Positions 1 to 14,842 of a stretch of DNA of 64,000 nucleotides are shown here, in pieces (position 1 is the stretch's first letter; each line of letters begins with the position of its first letter). Made by a program: the position numbers and the translations under genes. The notes under the pieces were generated by a model. That model saw only the letters and a program-made list of their open reading frames with translations, did no database searches and had not been told where the DNA came from. This stretch comes from Tetrahymena thermophila SB210 (taxonomy: Eukaryota > Ciliophora > Oligohymenophorea > Hymenostomatida > Tetrahymenidae): NCBI RefSeq assembly GCF_000189635.1, contig NW_002476484.1:124001-188000 (forward strand), given 5' to 3'.

Positions 1-1216
1 AAACTAAGTATTTACTAGCTATTCATTTTCTAGTCTTTTTAACAATAACTATTAGCAATCTTTAAAATAGATAATTTTTTATTTATTATCTATCTATTTT
101 ATTAGTTTACTAATTTTAAATATCCAGATTTGATTCCATAAAACAAGGTGAAACAAAGGTTTAAAAATTAACCTGAAATTTATTGTTTATTTTAAAAAAT
201 AAATTATTATAAATCATAATAATTAAATTAAAACTAGATAAAATTAAAATTTTTTGTGATTTATGATAAGACTAATAGATTCTGAATAATATAAAAATAT
301 ATACAGCCTTTCATTCATTTAGCCTACCTACACTAACACAACAACATTATTTATCAAAATTTTTCTTTTTATTTCTCAAGAAATGGTAATTTTATCTAAA
401 GTAATTATAAAAAGTTGTCATGTTAAAATCTTTGATACAAATAAATATAAATTTTGTGAGTAGTAATACAAACATTGGTTTTTATGATAAAGAATTAAAA
501 GTATAATAAGTAGAAATTTTAAATCCTCAGTAATTATAATTTATAATTGATTTAGTTATTTAACTAAAAGCTAGTAGTTTCTAAATAGCTTTTAAAACTT
601 ATACAGCTTATCAACTAATTAGCTTACCTTTTCTTATCAAAAATAATGTTTAATATTATATTTTTTCTAACCAATATTATGAATTTTATAAACTAATTAT
701 TATTTAAATTTATATCGAAATTCGACTCATCTCATAATTTTTAAATCTTTATCAGGCAAAAAAAATAGTGGCTTACAGATTATTGTTTTATAAAAGTTTG
801 AAAAATCAAAATCAAAATCTCATCTAAACTTATTTATTAATTAAGAATTATTATTTAAATAATCAAAATTACTTTAACATAATAATAATAATAACTTTAA
901 AACAGGTCATATAATTTAAAAATCTGAAAATTTAAATAAAATATTTATTAGAGTATATATAATGGCTTATAATTCAAAAAAATGTTGATAGATTTCATAT
1001 TAGCATTAAAATTATTCAATCCTTTTATTTATTTTATGTTTTAAATAGAAAACATTTTCTGTCTCATTTCTATTTGTAACATTTAAAAAAAGTAACAAAT
1101 AAAATGTAAAGCAATTTTTTATACATATTTATAGTTTTAATTAGAAGATTAAATTTAAAATTTTAATAAACTGAATTTAAATCAAATCAACTAGTCTATC
1201 AATCAATCAATCATCG

Positions 1217-1269
<53 letters not shown>

Positions 1270-1739
1270 AAATATCAATTAAGTACTAGATAAGTTTAAA
1301 AAATAATAAATTTAAAAATTAAGAATTATAAATTCAATGTAATAATCTAGTAAGAAGCTTTTTAATGTAATATAATCTAATAGATCACTCTATATGGAAG
1401 AATAAAAATTTTAATTGATTAATCAATAAAGAAAAAAAAGGTTTAATAATAATTAGAAATCAATATTAACGATTTATTTTTTTTAACTTAAATAATAGAA
1501 GAAAAAGCATAAAACACTTTTTAATCTATGTATAATTATTATTGAGAAATATTTTATTGACAATTAAATTCTCTTTATTTTTTTATGGATTGTTAATTTT
1601 TTAAAGATTCAAATACCAATATTTTAAGTATTTATTATCCAAACTATTTGGAGTAATTAATATTATCCACAAAAACACCAAGAAACAAAATATCATTCAT
1701 TTAATAAAATTTACAAATCAATATCATCTTAAAAAGCAA
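1..1739. other. Gene-free AT-rich stretch at left edge
   Basis: I see no frame with coding character on either strand. It holds a tetranucleotide microsatellite (separate entry) and the 5' flank of the gene starting at 1740. The last bases before that start are A-rich, as is usual before ciliate start codons. Confidence 0.6.
1217..1268. repeat. (ATCT)n microsatellite
   Basis: Thirteen perfect ATCT units, preceded by a few ATCA units from about 1199. Shorter relatives occur at about 14071, 40461 and inside the malectin gene's first intron (about 56276-56300). Polymorphic simple repeats of this kind are common in ciliate spacers. Confidence 0.95.
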
Positions 1740-3610
1740 ATGAAGAAAAATATTTAGCTTTACCAAATAATTTATTTTTTACTTTTATTCTCTAGTTTGA
1801 TTTAATTTATTTCTGCAGACAATAACTCTGATTAATGCTATTTGGGTTGCGCAACATGTTCACAAAATAACTCTCCTAACTCCTGCATCACTTGCTATAA
1901 AGGAAGAGGAGAAACTATTTTGAATTAATCCATTTATAATAGCTGCCCTTGTTTTGGTGATTACGAAGAAACTCTTGACTAAGATTGCTAACCTAAGAGC
2001 AGTTCTTACAAAGGTAAAATTTAGCTAAAACAAGCAATTAATATCATTTAATTATAGCTTTATTTTATTTTTATTGCATTTTAATTTCTAATTCCTACTT
2101 TTATTACTCACATTTTTAATAATATTCATAATAAATAGCTATAAATGTAATTATGTCCATTTTTGTGATCATTCTTATCATTTTGCTTGTACTGTTAGCA
2201 GCATCTGGACATCACTTACTCACATTTATCATATTCGATAATTTCTAATTGATTGGCTATCTAAGAATAATAAATATCCCTTTAACTGGAATTATGGACA
2301 CTGTTTTGGGAACTCTGTAAAACTTAAATTTAGGAATCCTTTTTGGTAGAACACTTAACTACTAACAAAATTTATTACTTTCTAATGGGTAGTACTCTCC
2401 TGTATAAATTCTAAATGTTCCTGATTAAAACATAACATCACCAGCTTAGCTACCGCTGATGGGATTTAGCTACAGTTTCCTTTATAATATGATGTCATTG
2501 CTAATATTGTACATAGTAATAGGTTCAATCATTTCATTTTTTGTCATCATCCAAAAATGCAAACGCTACAAAAGCGGATTAATTTTCTTAGTCAACCAAA
2601 AAAGATATACCACAATTGTTAGATTGATCACCATTACAATATGTGAAGTTATCTTTTATGCCTTGTTGTAGCTTTAAAAAATAAGTTTTTCAAACTCTTT
2701 TAACTAATTTAGCTTTGCATTAACAATAATAGCATTAATAGGACTAGCAGTTTTGGTATTTTTTTTAATATTTGCAATCAATTGGACTATTTAGGTTTAA
2801 GAAATGAGCAATCCTAAATATAATACCTACTTCGATAGGTTGAAGAGAAAGACTCTTGTTAATAAAAATTTAATTTGCATATAATTGTTTGTCAAACTCA
2901 TTTTTATTTCATTTGTAGTTGTCGGAATCACTTAACCTGAAACAAGCTTAATGATTCTATTGATTCTATATGTAGCATATTCAATCTTAGTTGCAGTCTG
3001 CATAAGTTTAACCAAGGCAAGAATTTACATAGCTTATATCCTCCTAACAATATTAGTGATCATATCTATTATCTTAGTAGGCATATACAAAATTTTAGGG
3101 TCTAACATAGATTCAAATAAGAATGGATTACTCATTATATCATGGTTTTTTGCTATCTTTATAATGATTTCAGTAATTTCATGTGTTATATATGCTACAG
3201 CTGAATTAATCAGTGTTTTGCCAGACCTATTAAATAATTTACGCTAGGCCTGGAACTATTTGAATAACCATGAAGAAGTAGTCGAAGACGATGAAAATAT
3301 CTAAAACTAGTAGAACACCAAAGACATTTCTAATAACTTAGAGTTTTCCTTAGTCACTAAAAGAAAACTAGCTACAAAAAATAAAAAGCAAAGTGTAAAC
3401 CATATATTTTAAGGTATTAACAACTAAACTTAAACTGCTTAATGGTATGATAACCCACTTAATTCTAAATAATAAAATGAAATAGATTAAATATAACAAT
3501 CCTTCTAGTAGCAAATAAATTTCGAATTAAATGAAAAACAAAGAGGATCTATGATACAATCTAGAATATCTGCTAATAATGAATTCAATATCAACAATAA
3601 TGATCTTTGA
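1740..3610 (+). CDS. Short Cys-rich multipass membrane protein
   Basis: Two exons, 1740-2013 and 2139-3610, joined by a 125 bp GT-AG intron (phase 1), give 581 residues ending at TGA. The start is the first ATG of the frame, after an A-rich leader. It is followed at once by a hydrophobic signal peptide (about residues 7-25). A small Cys cluster follows (QCYLGCATCS, then CITC and CPCF, CQ), then about eight hydrophobic segments between roughly residues 93 and 480. The tail after about residue 500 is hydrophilic and Gln/Asn-rich. This layout, a secreted Cys-rich region followed by a conserved multipass domain, is a large and mostly uncharacterised ciliate family, normally with a far longer Cys-rich ectodomain. 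Here only about 70 residues of ectodomain remain. I infer a surface or endomembrane protein; ligand and function are unknown. It stands alone, with spacers on both sides. Confidence 0.82.
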
Positions 3611-4478
3611 TTAGATTTTTTTATTTTTTATTTAAAGAAATCCAAAATAATATTAAAAATCAATTTATTTATTCTGTATTTTATATAAATACAAATAAAT
3701 TTGCCTTAAAAAATGCAATAAATATGATAATAGAGCTATTGATTGATTCAATATTTATATTTTAGATAAAATTATGCATTTTTTATTCACATATAATTTT
3801 GAATTAAATCTCAAACTAAAATTATTTCTGAGTTTATATTCTTTAAAACTTCAAACTTAAAATTCATTTCTGAGTTGTAAGAGGATTTATAATATATTAA
3901 ATTAATCTAAGCTTAATTAATTATTCATAAATAATTGAAATGATAAAAAAATAATTCAATTTTTGAAAATTTTCAACTATTTAATTAAAAATTTTATAAA
4001 TTAATTTTTTTTAATTTAAAATATTCATATCAAATATTGAAATTTATTATATTATGAATATTTTAAAAATTTCTAATATTTTACTTTATAGATGAAAATA
4101 ATAATGAATGTATATAGAACAATTTTTTATTAGCATTGATTGTCTTTAATTTATAAAATTTGAGACCATAAACATTTTAGAATCTATTAACTGCAAGTGC
4201 ATAAGGTTTTTGTTTTATTTTAAAAATGAGAATAGTAAACAGTATTAAGTGAAAAATAACTCTTCCATGAATACTTACTGATATATAATTTATGTAAAGC
4301 TTTTATAAATACACTAATAAAATTTAAGTTGATACTTAACAAAAGAGAAAGGAAGGAAGGAAAATTTCAGTAGAAATTAATTTAATATAATGTAAATTTA
4401 TTTTATATTTAGTTAATTAGTTAGTTAGATGGTAAATTTAATTATTAAATTATAGGAAAAATATTTATTAAATTGTTA
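3611..4478. other. Spacer between convergent genes
   Basis: AT-rich spacer between the 3' ends of the + gene before it and the - gene after it. I see nothing beyond A/T runs. Confidence 0.6.
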
Positions 4479-6278
4479 TCAAAAATACTTAATGATTTTT
4501 TCATTTAAAAGGAGAAGGATTATTGAGTTATTCACATAGTAAGCTCCTATTACTTCTGAATCTTCAGAATCTTTAACTTAAAGTTATATTGGTCTCCTTA
4601 TGAAGGAAAAATTCTTGAAATCAAATATTTAAAAGGTGTTTTCCTTCTCTGTGTTTTACATTATGCAATACCTTTTGTCATAAACTTTCATATTTTACAA
4701 GCAAGACATAAATTCTAGGCATTCTTCGTTTAATTTTTACCCATTTTTATATATTTCTATAAATTCTTCTCCTAACTAAACCAAAATGGTGTCTTCATTT
4801 ATTATTTTTATGCATGTTATGCTCTCAAGTTCTTAATCTGATAGTATTTCTTTTCTGTAAATGTATTTTTATCTCAGTTCTGGATTGTTTTTATTAAACA
4901 AAAATTCTTTTACAGAACCACTTTCACAGCAAGTTATCAGTCTCCCTTCACAATAATCCATAATGCTTATTTTTTTTGAGTGTATTTTATTACTTTCTAG
5001 TATCATTTGCTATCTTTTCATATCCCAAACCGATATTTTACCAAGCTGATGTCCTATGAAAATAATTTGTTCTTCTTTATCACATTCAATGCAATCGATG
5101 TTAAACTTAAAATCTATTTGCTAAAACTTGCTTTCATCAAATATACTTTAAACTTAAAAGAATTTATTGTTTGGACTGAAAATAACCACTTCTGAATCAC
5201 TAATCTGCTTAAATTGAATTAATTCATTGTCATTGGTAAAATGAATAACTCTTTCTAATCTCATTTTTTACAAGTTAAATACTTACAAAGCTTGTCTTTT
5301 GCATCTCGTTAATAAATAGTACTATTTTTATGCCTTTGATTTTTAAATTAAATTGCTTTCAAAATCTCTCATTATAGGCTAATTATTATTCATATCTTGA
5401 CTTTATGAAGTCTCAAATAAGCAAAAGTCTTCAATATACTCACTAGTTATCTAAATCTTCTAAGTTTACTTGAATTTAAAGTCTCCTAAAGACATATACC
5501 TGCACTAAGTTTCTACTTGGGTCAGTTTTGGTGCAATCTTATCAGAGACAAATGAAGAAGATTGATTAAAAGATGAAATTATCTAAGAAGAGGAAGATTC
5601 CATTTCTGAGTTTCTAATCTATTCATTTTAAGTAGGTCTTCTACTACTACTATTTAGTAATACTTTCTTTCTTACACTGTTATTTGAAGCAACAGATATC
5701 GAAGATGCATCTAAATTTTATGAAATTTAAGACTAATCTAAAATAGAAATATCACTTTTTGACTGACTTTAGCTTGCTAATTTACTCTTTGAATTGTTAA
5801 GATAATATTCGTCTTCCAATAACTCTTAATTTTCTTCTAATTAAAAAAAGACATCACTCAGTTGTTAATTTTTTTATTGTCCATTCAAATAAGTGACATC
5901 TTTAAGGAGTTCGATGTAATGAGATGCCTTTTCAAAAGCTTACTCATCACCGAGTTAAATCTACTTGAGTATCAAATCTTTTATTTTTATCAAGTAAGTA
6001 TTGACTTCCTTCATAAAAATATTCATTTAATTATCGAATTCAGAAATTATACACTTTCTTTTCGAGTGTTAGCTATTTTGTTCATAATTTTCTTAGGTAA
6101 TTAATTCACAATTTTCATGTATTTAACCTTAAAGAAAGCATTTAGAGCATCCCCTTTAATTAAAAAACTTGCATTTATCATTAAGACACTATAGTTCTAT
6201 TATCCTTTTGTGTATCTTGCAAAGCTCATTGTTGTCACTGTTTTAAATATTTAAGCTTTGAGTATTACTTAGCTTCAT
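4479..6278 (-). CDS. B-box zinc finger + WD40-like protein
   Basis: A single uninterrupted frame of 600 codons (599 residues), ATG at 6278-6276 and TGA at 4481-4479, reading through dozens of TAA/TAG codons. The N terminus carries a Cys/His array with B-box spacing: C20, H23, C31, C36, C44, C47, H54, C57. A Lys/Glu-rich helical stretch follows, then a Ser-rich linker (about residues 130-240). The C-terminal half has regularly spaced beta-strand-like blocks with WD40 character (IIFIGHQLGKISVWDMKRQQ, then similar blocks with RLITCCESGSVKEF). I infer a beta-propeller, but the repeats are weak. B-boxes bind zinc and usually mediate protein interaction, and there is no RING finger to make this an E3 ligase. 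It resembles the B-box gene at 44643-47780 only in having a B-box. Function unknown. Confidence 0.8.
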
Positions 6279-9200
6279 TCTAATCTACACTTATATATCT
6301 ATCTATCTTTTGCTATTTTGTACTACAAAAATTAATGATTATTATTAATAATTTTTGCTTAGTAAAATCTTTCTTCAAAATAATTAATTGCTTTACTTCA
6401 TAAATAAATATATTTATTTTGAAAATCTTAATATATCAAATTTAAAATTCAACTGAATATTCCGCGCTAATTTTTTGTATAATTTTTCAATGAATTAGCT
6501 TAATGTTGATTTCTATTTATTATTAATTATTAGTAGTAATTCTATCAAAATAAAAATTAATTTGCTTCTTCATATTCTATTTTTTATTTCTAAATTAAAT
6601 AAATTCTAGCTTAATCATACTACAAACATTAGTAAATTATTTATAATTTAGAAATTTCACTTATTTACTTTAAACTTTTGAAATTTATTTTTTCCAAAAT
6701 ATTTTTCAGCTCACAAAATAAAATAAATAACATAAAATCTTTATTAGTGAAACTAAAATTTATTTATTTTTAAAAAATATATTTTAAAAATAAAAAGTAA
6801 AATAGCCATACATATAGAAGTAGAAGAATTGTTAAAGTCTCAAGAGGAACTCTAGCTTGAAAAAGAATTTGTAGATGTAATAAAGTAGCATTTACTCATT
6901 AAATTCTTTAAGTTTTTATTATCTAAATTGAATCAAAACATATATTAATTCAGTACTTAATTAACATGGTCTTTAATTAGGTGAATTGAAAAAAAAAAAA
7001 AAAATTATTTTTTATTCATTTTTGAATAGAATTACATTTTTAAAATAAAATTAATTTTGTAAATATAAAATTTTATAAATTTTAAAAAATATATTTTAAT
7101 CAATTATATTAAGACAGATATTGATTAATTTTAGATAAAACATTTATAATTTATTGAGATTCATAAAAATTTTATTATTTAAGTGTTTATTTTAAAATAT
7201 TATTTATTTATTTTTTAAATAAGAATAAATAAACAAATATATTTTTATTATTACAATTATGAAATAAACAAATTTAGTTAATTTATTTTTCTTTCTCTAA
7301 TAATAATAAAAATTGTTTTAAATATAATTATTTTATCTATTTTACAAATTTTTTCTCATATATTTTTATTAAATTTTTATAAATCAATAATGAATTATTT
7401 AATCGAAATTGAAAAACTAAGAATTAATAATAGCATATATTACTTGAAAGATAAATTTTTTGATGTACTCAGCTACAACTTATCATCATTTTTTTTCTAA
7501 AATTAGTACATTTTGATTATTTTCTTTTATTTAATAGACTTCGTAATAAAAAATCCTCAAGTAAAAGATAAATATTTTATTTTGCTAAACTTAATAAAAT
7601 AATAATAACAATATTGTAAGAAAAAATTGAATTAATAAAACTAAAAATTTTTAATGTGTAAACTTTTTAACAATAAATTGCTTTAGAAATACAAAAAATG
7701 TTTAATATTCATTAAAGAAAAATAGTTAGTAATTTTACTAGTATTTCGGATTATTTAATTTCAATAAGTAGCATCAATTTTTATCAACCAAATATTTATT
7801 TAATAAAGTTATGTTGAATGAATTTTAATGCTTAACTTACTTCAATAAAAAGGAACTGAAATTGAATTGATATAGAAATGATTGATTTCTTTTGAAATTT
7901 TACTTTGATAATTTAAAGACTTTTACTTGAAATAGAATAGTTTTGATAAATTTTGAATTTGAAATTTTTGGTTATTTACATCCTCTAGTGTTTGATGAGG
8001 GAGTTAATGTTTTTAAATTCAATCAGAAGATCTATTTATTTATGAGATTTAATGAGATAGTAACAAAATTTGTTTTTGAAAAAAAGTATGCTTAAATTAA
8101 TGTAATCTTTAAATATAAATCTATAAATAATGTATGCGCGAATTATATACGTCTTCTAGACATACGTATTCAATCAATATATCGATTTAATAGATTTTAT
8201 AAACAAGCAAATTTAATAATTCACAAAGTAAGTGATTTGGTTCTACATCTATATCAAAACAAAAAAAAATACTACTAATTTACAAATATAATTTTTTTCA
8301 AATATTTTGTAAGAACTTTTTAAAATTGAGTAATATTCTAGATTATTACTGTTAATCTCAGAATATAGGGTAAGAACATTAAAAGAGTAGTATTTATACA
8401 TTAAAATCACTTATATCTATTATGGTAAATTTTATCTTATGTTTATATATTTTTTTTGCATATATATTAACTTAACCTGTAAAAAACGATATTTTTGCTT
8501 CAATAGCATATCAATTATAAAGAAAATTTATGCACCAAAGAAGCTATAATATTTATTTAGTTATTATTACGACATCCTAATATTAGTATTTATCAAATCT
8601 TTCAAGATATTAGATTTTTAATTTATTCAAATTATTACATTCAAAAGATTACCATTAAAAATTTTGTAAAAAAGTAAATTTTTAATTTGAAAATTTGTAA
8701 GACTAAAGATTTTTTAAATTACCAAAAAAGCACAATTTGTGATGTTTAAAAACATAAGTATATTATTCTTATTTTCTTAAAAAATTATCTTATAAATAGT
8801 AAATCATCTAAATATATTTTTTATATTTTTATTATTGTTAGACAAAGATTTCTTCGATTTTTTATTCATTTATTCATATTCTATATAGTTCATATGTTAT
8901 TATGTGTTTGAGTATATATTTACTATTAGTAGATTTAAGAATCAGAATAATAACCGATTTAATTTAAAGGTAAGTCAAATTGTTCCCTCACTTATTTTTT
9001 TTCAAAAAATTAAAAACAAAAATGTAAAATAGAATTTATGTTTCTACATATTTTGAAATGTTATTGCTTGCTGAAAGTATTTTATACACAATTTATGTAA
9101 GCTTTGAGTTACTTAGTTAATATCCATAAAATATATTTATAATTATTTTTCTAGTGCATAGTGAACTCATCGTTATTAATTTCTTAATGTAAAAAAAAAG

Positions 9201-11924
9201 TGATAAATAAAGATTTAGTTTGTAATTATTAAATGTTAATTGAATTAATCGTATGTACTATTCAAATTTTCTATTTTTGTGTCCAAAATCAAAGTAAATT
9301 GCAATAAATTAAACAAATAAGTAGCATATTCCATTTCAAATAAAACAGCTGAATAAAAAGAATATTTTAATAGAAAAATAATCATTGCTCCATAATATCC
9401 TCCTTTTTAATTATTAAAAGTTTTTTTTCATAATTTTTTAAAAATTTTTGTAAAAATATTTTTTGTTACTTTTTAAAAATTTGGAAAATAGAAATGGAAT
9501 TAAGAAAATTAAAAACAGTAAATTGGAGAGTAGTTTTTCCAAATTTTTGTTGATTTTGATAGAAGATTTTATTAAATTTTAGGTAAATATTCATTTTTCA
9601 TAACATCTGTAATAGTGATTATTTATGTGGAGGAAATTAAAAGATTAAAAAAGGTAAAAGGTAGGAATTATTTATAAGGTTTCAACTTTAATGCAATACA
9701 TTAATAAGAGTGGACACCATTCATTTATCATAGATTGTATTTGAGACCTCGGTAAGATTAATCATAAGTAAAATGATAATATAGTAGAATGAGTAAAAAA
9801 GTTTAAAATATTCAATATCTTACTATTATTATTGAAAGCTCGTATGTGATCTTATGAATTTTGATTTACTGCGTATGCGATTAATTACACTTGATTCACT
9901 TGTATTACTATTTGTTTCTACTTATTTGTTTTTTTAGTTATTTATTCTTGTAATCTTTGTCTATTTTACTTACCCGCCTGTAAATTTGATAGGAATTAAA
10001 TTTTAATAATTTATATGATCTTTAGAAGATATATATCAAGTAAATAGCATCTGTATGGATGGTAATGAGCTAAATATTTAATGTGATACTTAAACCTAAT
10101 TTTTATGTCTAATTAGAAAATCCTAATAGCATTATTATTTCTTATTTGAGTTTTTTCTAGTAAGTTTAATCCATCATCTTATTCAGATTAAAATATTTGA
10201 ATATACCAAAAGTAAATTTCACTATTACAATAATTATTTTTCTTAATTAATGCTCATGTATATTTGTAATATTAATCATTAAAATTGTTTGAAATCTCAA
10301 ACATGTGAGATGAAAAATTAATTATTTGTTATTTTTATTTTATTGATAATTTAGTTATTTCGATTTTATGCTAATTATTGATTTCACAATAAGATTATGC
10401 ATTTAATTTTTTGTTTACATGAAAATTAAAATTTTACCAAAATACTTTATTCAAAGTTATTTAACTAGACCAAAGGAAATTTTTAGATTTAGACTTAACA
10501 AAAGTAATAAATTTGTATTAAATTAACTTGTTGATTAGTAAAGACTATAATCTAATTATTGTATTTTTTTCTTATTAACTTTTAACAATTTTTGAATTTA
10601 CTAGGCAAATATAACTATATATAATTTAAGTTAGACATATTATAGTTAGCTTGATTCAAGATTAACCAAAATATATGATTGGTTATATAGAAACTAAAAA
10701 TATTAGTAGGGAGAACTCCATAATTTTGTAATTTTTATTACCAAAAGAAGACGTTTATAATTATATAATAAATATTACTAATATCTAATCAAATAAACTA
10801 AAATAGTCTAGATCGCTCTACTTTGAATTGATATTAAATATTATTCTAAGTAATATAATTGTATTTTTTGAATTCGGTAACGAGGTAAAATATTTGTGAT
10901 AATAATCTTTGAAAATGATTAAAATTCTATCAAACTTATGTACTTTTTTTATTAGGAATTTTTCTGATTGATTGTAAGGATATTTTTTCATTTAGAAATT
11001 GAATTATCTCCAAAATTTTCTTAAATAATTAATTAATTCATTAAAAAGGGTAAGGTGTTTTGATTAATATCCCATTCACTAATAAAATTTGTAAATTTCA
11101 AAGTAATTAGATTGTATTTTTATGAATTAATTAATAAAATATTGACTAACTCTAAATAAAAAATAATCTTGAGTTGCAGATTTCATCAAGTTTAATATAT
11201 ATCGAAAACTGGGTGGCTTAGATTATATCTTTTCTTTTCACTTTTATTAATTTATTCACTATACAAGCTTCTAAACGAATGATAATCTGTAAAAAGACGC
11301 AAAATCCAAAATACTATTAATAACTTGTATTCCCCATGCTTGTAAAAAGATCGATTAATAGATCAATTGATCAATCAATCAGCCAGTCCATAGATCGATA
11401 TTTAAAAAACACTTTAGCAATCAAGTAATAAATTAATTAAATAAAAAATAATCAAAGTGAGAAAGAAATCAAAAACAAAATCTTAAGCCTACTTAACATT
11501 TTGTAAAGCTATTCTGCCCTCAAATAATAAATAAATCATCTCACCAAAAAAACAAATTAAAAGTGGTCTAAACTTGATTGCTTTAAATTAACTAGCATAA
11601 CTTTTTTATAATTTTTCCCTAATTTTGGTTTTAATCACTAAATTATTGACTGAATTAAAATAATTTCTCATCTACATTAATACATTTAATAAATCCTTCC
11701 TGAGAGTTATACTTTATTAAAAACAGTAAAGGCAATCTAATTAAATTCGTAAAAAGCAATTATAACTTTAAATATATTTATTCACTAACACTAAATCTGT
11801 TAACTTTGAAAAAAAGAAATAATAGTAATTAACTTTCTCAATAAATAAGTAGCATCATCACCTTTCTAAAATATTTACAAATCAAAAGAATAAATTAAAT
11901 ATATCTTAAATTATCAAAATCAAT
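6279..11924. other. 5.6 kb gene-poor AT-rich region
   Basis: I read both strands with TGA as the only stop and found no supportable gene. The one coding-like piece is 6791-6984 on the + strand. It is open to a TGA at 6982-6984 and reads as a Glu/Lys-rich helix, but it has no ATG and no clear splice partner. Short slightly GC-richer islands occur near 8130-8170 and 9720-9860 without a frame. A patch of GATC/ATCA-like tetranucleotides lies near 11350-11400. Confidence 0.5.

Positions 11925-13733
<1,809 letters not shown>

Positions 13734-13776
<43 letters not shown>
13734..13776. repeat. (GATT)n microsatellite overlapping a stop codon
   Basis: A perfect tetranucleotide run that begins within the last sense codon of the kinase gene. 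Its first TGA is the stop. Because the period is four, later TGAs fall in all three frames. Confidence 0.95.
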
Positions 13777-14762
13777 AGAGTGTCTGAATGACTAAATTAT
13801 GTGAAATAAAAAATAATTGAGTAACTTACCTAAAGAATCTTAATAAACTAATTAACATTTTTAAAATCAAAATTGTAAACAATTTAAAACAAGAAAACAG
13901 AATTAAAATCCTTTATAATATAAATACTAACTTCCTCTACTCTTATATTGAAACTACCAGCTATATATATATTATAAACTATTATATAAAATTATATTAG
14001 ACATCTCAATTAATTCAAATCTTAAATTATTTCTGTTTTAATTTATAAATTATTTGTTCTTGTTATATATCTATCTATCTATCCTTTATTGATGTAGATT
14101 GATTGATACATAATAGTATAATTAACATCATACACTCAAAATTATTTATTTTCATCAAATTTTTATTTAACAAAAAAAAACCAAACAAACATTATTTGCC
14201 ACTAAATTTTGGAGATAAAATCAATGTTTTTTTTCTTTTAAATAAACAAATAAATAGATTGATTTCAAATATTAGGGCTATATGTAAATTAGCTTAAATA
14301 TTCTTAATTAAAAGCAAATAATTACAATTTTAAGTATTTTTCTTCTTTTTACACTAATATAAATAAAAAAATTCAAGTAGTCTAAAATTACACAAAAATT
14401 TTTTGTAATAATTAGGAAACCAGATAATATTGGAGTAGTAAAATTAATTCGAGAAGATAATACAAAAAAAAACTTTTAGTAAAAATAAAAGTTTTTTTTA
14501 TATTAGAGTTACTGTTTTTAAAGTGAATTTTGTTATGAAAAATTTATAAATATTACTTTTCAATACAACACACGAATGTTACTATTGTTTGAGTAATGAC
14601 TTTGATAAATGTAAGGAAAATAATTAATAGAATCACTAGAAATATAATTTAAGTTTAATAAATGACTCATTTAAAAATCAAGAATTTTATATGCTAAATA
14701 CACCATAAACTTTATAGATTTGTTACTTAGCTACTAATAAAAATATTATTTTAAATCTTAAT
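13777..14762. other. Spacer
   Basis: AT-rich spacer between the kinase gene and the tRNA gene. It contains a short ATCT run at about 14071. The + strand Met-started stretch at 14103-14297 is low-complexity and not convincing as a gene. Confidence 0.55.
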
Positions 14763-14767
14763 AAAAA
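14763..14767 (-). terminator. Pol III oligo-T terminator
   Basis: Five T's on the minus strand, two bases after the tRNA's discriminator base, as expected for RNA polymerase III termination. Confidence 0.9.
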
Positions 14768-14768
14768 G

Positions 14769-14842
14769 CGCTCGATGTAGGGATCGAACCTACGACCTTG
14801 CGGTTAACAGCCGCATGCTCTAACCAGCTGAGCTAATCGAGC
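14769..14842 (-). tRNA. tRNA-Asn (anticodon GUU)
   Basis: Full cloverleaf on the minus strand. A perfect 7 bp acceptor stem (GCUCGAU pairs with AUCGAGC) is followed by discriminator G. The D arm reads AGCUCAGCUGGUUAGAGC. The anticodon stem UGCGG/CCGCA encloses loop CUGUUAA, giving anticodon GUU. The T arm contains GGUUCGAUCCC, which is also the internal B box. There is no intron, and CCA is not encoded. It decodes AAC/AAU Asn codons, which are abundant in the proteins around it. Confidence 0.97.
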
